Assembly (NCBI GenBank): GCA_902826055.1
Contig: CADEDJ010000007.1
Location: 1-46,596 of the forward strand
DNA from: an uncultured Nitrosomonas sp.
GTDB taxonomy: Bacteria > Pseudomonadota > Gammaproteobacteria > Burkholderiales > Nitrosomonadaceae
Reading direction: 5' to 3'
Length of the DNA stretch: 46,596 bases
Shown one piece after another: positions 44,747 through 46,596 of this stretch. The notes under the pieces are model-generated. The model saw nothing but the letters and a program-made list of their open reading frames with translations, was not told the DNA's origin and ran no database searches. The position numbers were made by a program, and so were the translations under genes. The stretch's first letter is position 1. Each line of letters opens with the position of its first letter.

Positions 44747-46576
44747 ATGTCAAATCAGCAAGATGCAATGCACTCCGATGTAATCTCAGCAGAAGCAGCA
44801 AAAACGCTGGATGGCCTCTTTAATGAACGGGTGCAACGTTCGGCGCAAAAAGTGGCTTATCGCTATTTCAATTCGACCTGCGAGGAGTGGAGTAATTATA
44901 CCTGGGAACAAATGAATCAGTTTGTTGCTCGCTGGCAGGCCGCGCTGATTAAAGAATCTCTGGTTCCTGGCGACCGCGTGGCAGTGATGATGAAGAATTG
45001 CCCGGAGTGGGTCATGTTCGAGCAAGCGGCATTGGGTCTTGGCTTGGTAGTGATTCCTTTATACACGGATGACCGGGTTGAAAATGCAGCCTATGTGATC
45101 AATGACGCGAATGTTAAATTGCTGCTGCTGGAGGGATCGCATCAATGGCAGCAGTTTGTCGCGATACGTGACCAGATTCAGGGATTGCAACGCGTTGTTC
45201 TGCTTAAATCTTTTGAGCAAAGTGATATGAATTTACGTGAAGCTGTTGTCATATCGGCTTGGGAATGGTTGCCTGCGCATTTTGGTGAAGTTCATCACGT
45301 TTCAACTGACTCGCACAGTCTTGCCACAATTATTTATACATCGGGCACGTCGGGCCGACCCAAAGGAGTGATGCTCAGTCATCACAATATCCTCAGTAAT
45401 GCGTACAGCTGTTTACAGGTGGTACCAGTTTTGCCCGATGATTTGTTGTTATCCTTTTTGCCGTTGTCGCATACCTTTGAGCGTACCTCGGGTTATTATG
45501 TACCGATGATGGCCGGCGCCACGATTGCGTATGCACGTTCGATCCCGCAGTTACAAGAAGATTTGTTGACTATCCGGCCAACGCTATTGATTTCGGTGCC
45601 ACGCATCTATGAACGCGTATACGCTGGGATTCGTACGAAACTTGCTGAAGGTTCCGCATTGGCCAGATGGTTATTCGATTCAGCAGTCGCCGTGGGTTAC
45701 AGTCGTTTTGAACATCAGCAGAAGAGAGAAAGTTGGCAGCTTTCGCATATATTTTGGCCGCTATTGAAGAAATTGGTCGCCGATAAAGTGATGGGTAAAC
45801 TGGGTGGCCGTTTGCGTTTTGTCATGAGCGGCGGCGCTGCATTATCGGCTGAAGTTTCACGTATTTTCATAGGACTGGGATTGCCCATTCTACAAGGATA
45901 TGGCATGACCGAGAGCAGTCCGGTGGTATGTGCCAATAGACTGAAAGATAATGTACCAGCCAGTGTCGGCTTGCCGATTCCAGATGTGGAAGTCAAGTTG
46001 GGCGAGGATAATGCATTGCTGATCCGTGGTCCGAATGTGATGCTGGGCTACTGGAATAATCCGCAAGCCACACAAGCAGTCATCTCGCCGGATGGTTGGC
46101 TGAATTCCGGTGATATCGCATCGATCGATGCACAAGGGCATGTTACCATCACCGGACGGTTAAAAGAAATCATCGTATTGTCCACCGGTGAAAAAGTACC
46201 TCCCGCGGATATGGAAGCGGCCATACTACGCGATCCGTTGTTTGAGCAAGTCATGTTGATCGGAGAATCGCGCTCCTATTTGAGCGTATTAACTGTACTG
46301 AATTTTGGCCGGTGGCAAGAATTCATGGCGCATTATGGTTTGGATGGAGATTTGACAAATAAGCAGCAGTGGCAGCAAATTGAAGAAATTTTGCTGGAAA
46401 AAATTACTCAGCAAACAAGCGAGTTTCCGGGTTATGCCAAAATACGCCGCGTTGCAATCGTTCAAGAACCCTGGACCGTTGAGAATGGCTTGATGACGCC
46501 GACTTTGAAGTTAAAACGGGGAAAAGTGTTGGAGAAGTATCAAAAGGAAGTGGATAGACTATACGCAGGACATTAA
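44747..46576 (+). CDS. Long-chain fatty-acid-CoA ligase (FadD15/AMP-binding)
   Basis: 609 residues from ATG 44747, which follows AAAAGG by 6 bases; the frame is open to ATG 44720 without a ribosome site. Adenylate-forming enzyme: I-I-Y-T-S-G-T-S-G-R-P-K-G at about 195 (P-loop), YGMTESSPVV at about 385, and the hinge G-R-L-K-E-I-I-V-L-S-T-G-E-K near 475. The late lysine of T-P-T-L-K-L-K-R precedes the end. It activates long-chain fatty acids with ATP and CoA. The length and FadD15-like ends differ from Escherichia coli FadD. With fadE upstream it supplies acyl-CoA for beta-oxidation, or recycles membrane fatty acids. Confidence 0.94.
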   Translation: MSNQQDAMHSDVISAEAAKTLDGLFNERVQRSAQKVAYRYFNSTCEEWSNYTWEQMNQFVARWQAALIKESLVPGDRVAVMMKNCPEWVMFEQAALGLGLVVIPLYTDDRVENAAYVINDANVKLLLLEGSHQWQQFVAIRDQIQGLQRVVLLKSFEQSDMNLREAVVISAWEWLPAHFGEVHHVSTDSHSLATIIYTSGTSGRPKGVMLSHHNILSNAYSCLQVVPVLPDDLLLSFLPLSHTFERTSGYYVPMMAGATIAYARSIPQLQEDLLTIRPTLLISVPRIYERVYAGIRTKLAEGSALARWLFDSAVAVGYSRFEHQQKRESWQLSHIFWPLLKKLVADKVMGKLGGRLRFVMSGGAALSAEVSRIFIGLGLPILQGYGMTESSPVVCANRLKDNVPASVGLPIPDVEVKLGEDNALLIRGPNVMLGYWNNPQATQAVISPDGWLNSGDIASIDAQGHVTITGRLKEIIVLSTGEKVPPADMEAAILRDPLFEQVMLIGESRSYLSVLTVLNFGRWQEFMAHYGLDGDLTNKQQWQQIEEILLEKITQQTSEFPGYAKIRRVAIVQEPWTVENGLMTPTLKLKRGKVLEKYQKEVDRLYAGH

Positions 46577-46596
46577 AGAAGTATTGATTAATTGGT

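Overview
The window looks like a chromosomal segment of a moderately AT-rich betaproteobacterium, most probably Nitrosomonas or a close relative in the Nitrosomonadaceae. This rests on gene content: families common in Betaproteobacteria (DUF3579, DUF6279 lipoprotein, PF10023 lipoprotein aminopeptidase), a RoxA-like dihaem cytochrome, a periplasmic multicopper oxidase and glycogen phosphorylase with glucokinase. It is a recognition call, not a database result. No rRNA, tRNA or CRISPR array was seen.

Layout. 1-2343 is insertion-sequence territory: the 3' end of an IS5-family element runs into the signal-peptide region of an NHL-repeat gene, whose stop codon abuts a decayed IS3-family element. 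A class-3 lipase-like lipoprotein follows (2490-3584), then a non-coding stretch with a nested GC-rich palindrome. 4125-9123 is a stress/envelope island: a Crp/Fnr regulator, an sll1863-like coiled-coil protein, a DUF1328 membrane peptide, a small periplasmic helical protein, a YihY/BrkB membrane protein, a YqjD-YqjE-YqjK-like operon and a CsbD protein. 9368-13070 holds alpha-glucan phosphorylase and glucokinase (glycogen use). 13231-17456 has a HerA-like ATPase (YjgR family), a lipoamide-dehydrogenase-like flavoprotein, an orphan contractile-injection tube protein and a tiny acidic protein, with two miniature inverted-repeat elements between them. 17555-21601 has a 7TM-DISM diguanylate cyclase, a DUF1499 membrane protein and a putative Na+/H+ antiporter.

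21688-27461 is a complete tripartite heavy-metal RND efflux operon (TolC-like channel, lipoprotein adaptor, CusA/CzcA pump). It ends at a bidirectional terminator shared with the antiporter. 27756-34240 is a redox/envelope group: an alpha/beta hydrolase translationally coupled to a RoxA-like dihaem cytochrome, DUF3579, a zinc aminopeptidase lipoprotein and a Tat-exported multicopper oxidase with Met-rich loops. 34377-38572 is a second small-protein/regulator island: a DUF202-like protein, a PepSY-like protein, a secreted low-complexity protein, an unknown 176-residue protein, a MEDS-domain protein and a second Crp/Fnr regulator. 39257-46576 is housekeeping: a DsbA-like protein, a DUF6279 lipoprotein, DapE, then FadE and a long-chain acyl-CoA ligase.

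The most system-like signals are: (a) the two small-stress-protein islands, each with its own Crp/Fnr regulator, linked by an ATTAAC-N3/4-GTTAAT dyad found upstream of three of their transcription units; (b) the hydrolase-RoxA-like cytochrome pair with overlapping stop and start codons; (c) an isolated injection-system tube gene with no other tail genes near it; (d) a free-standing MEDS sensor convergent with a Crp/Fnr gene.
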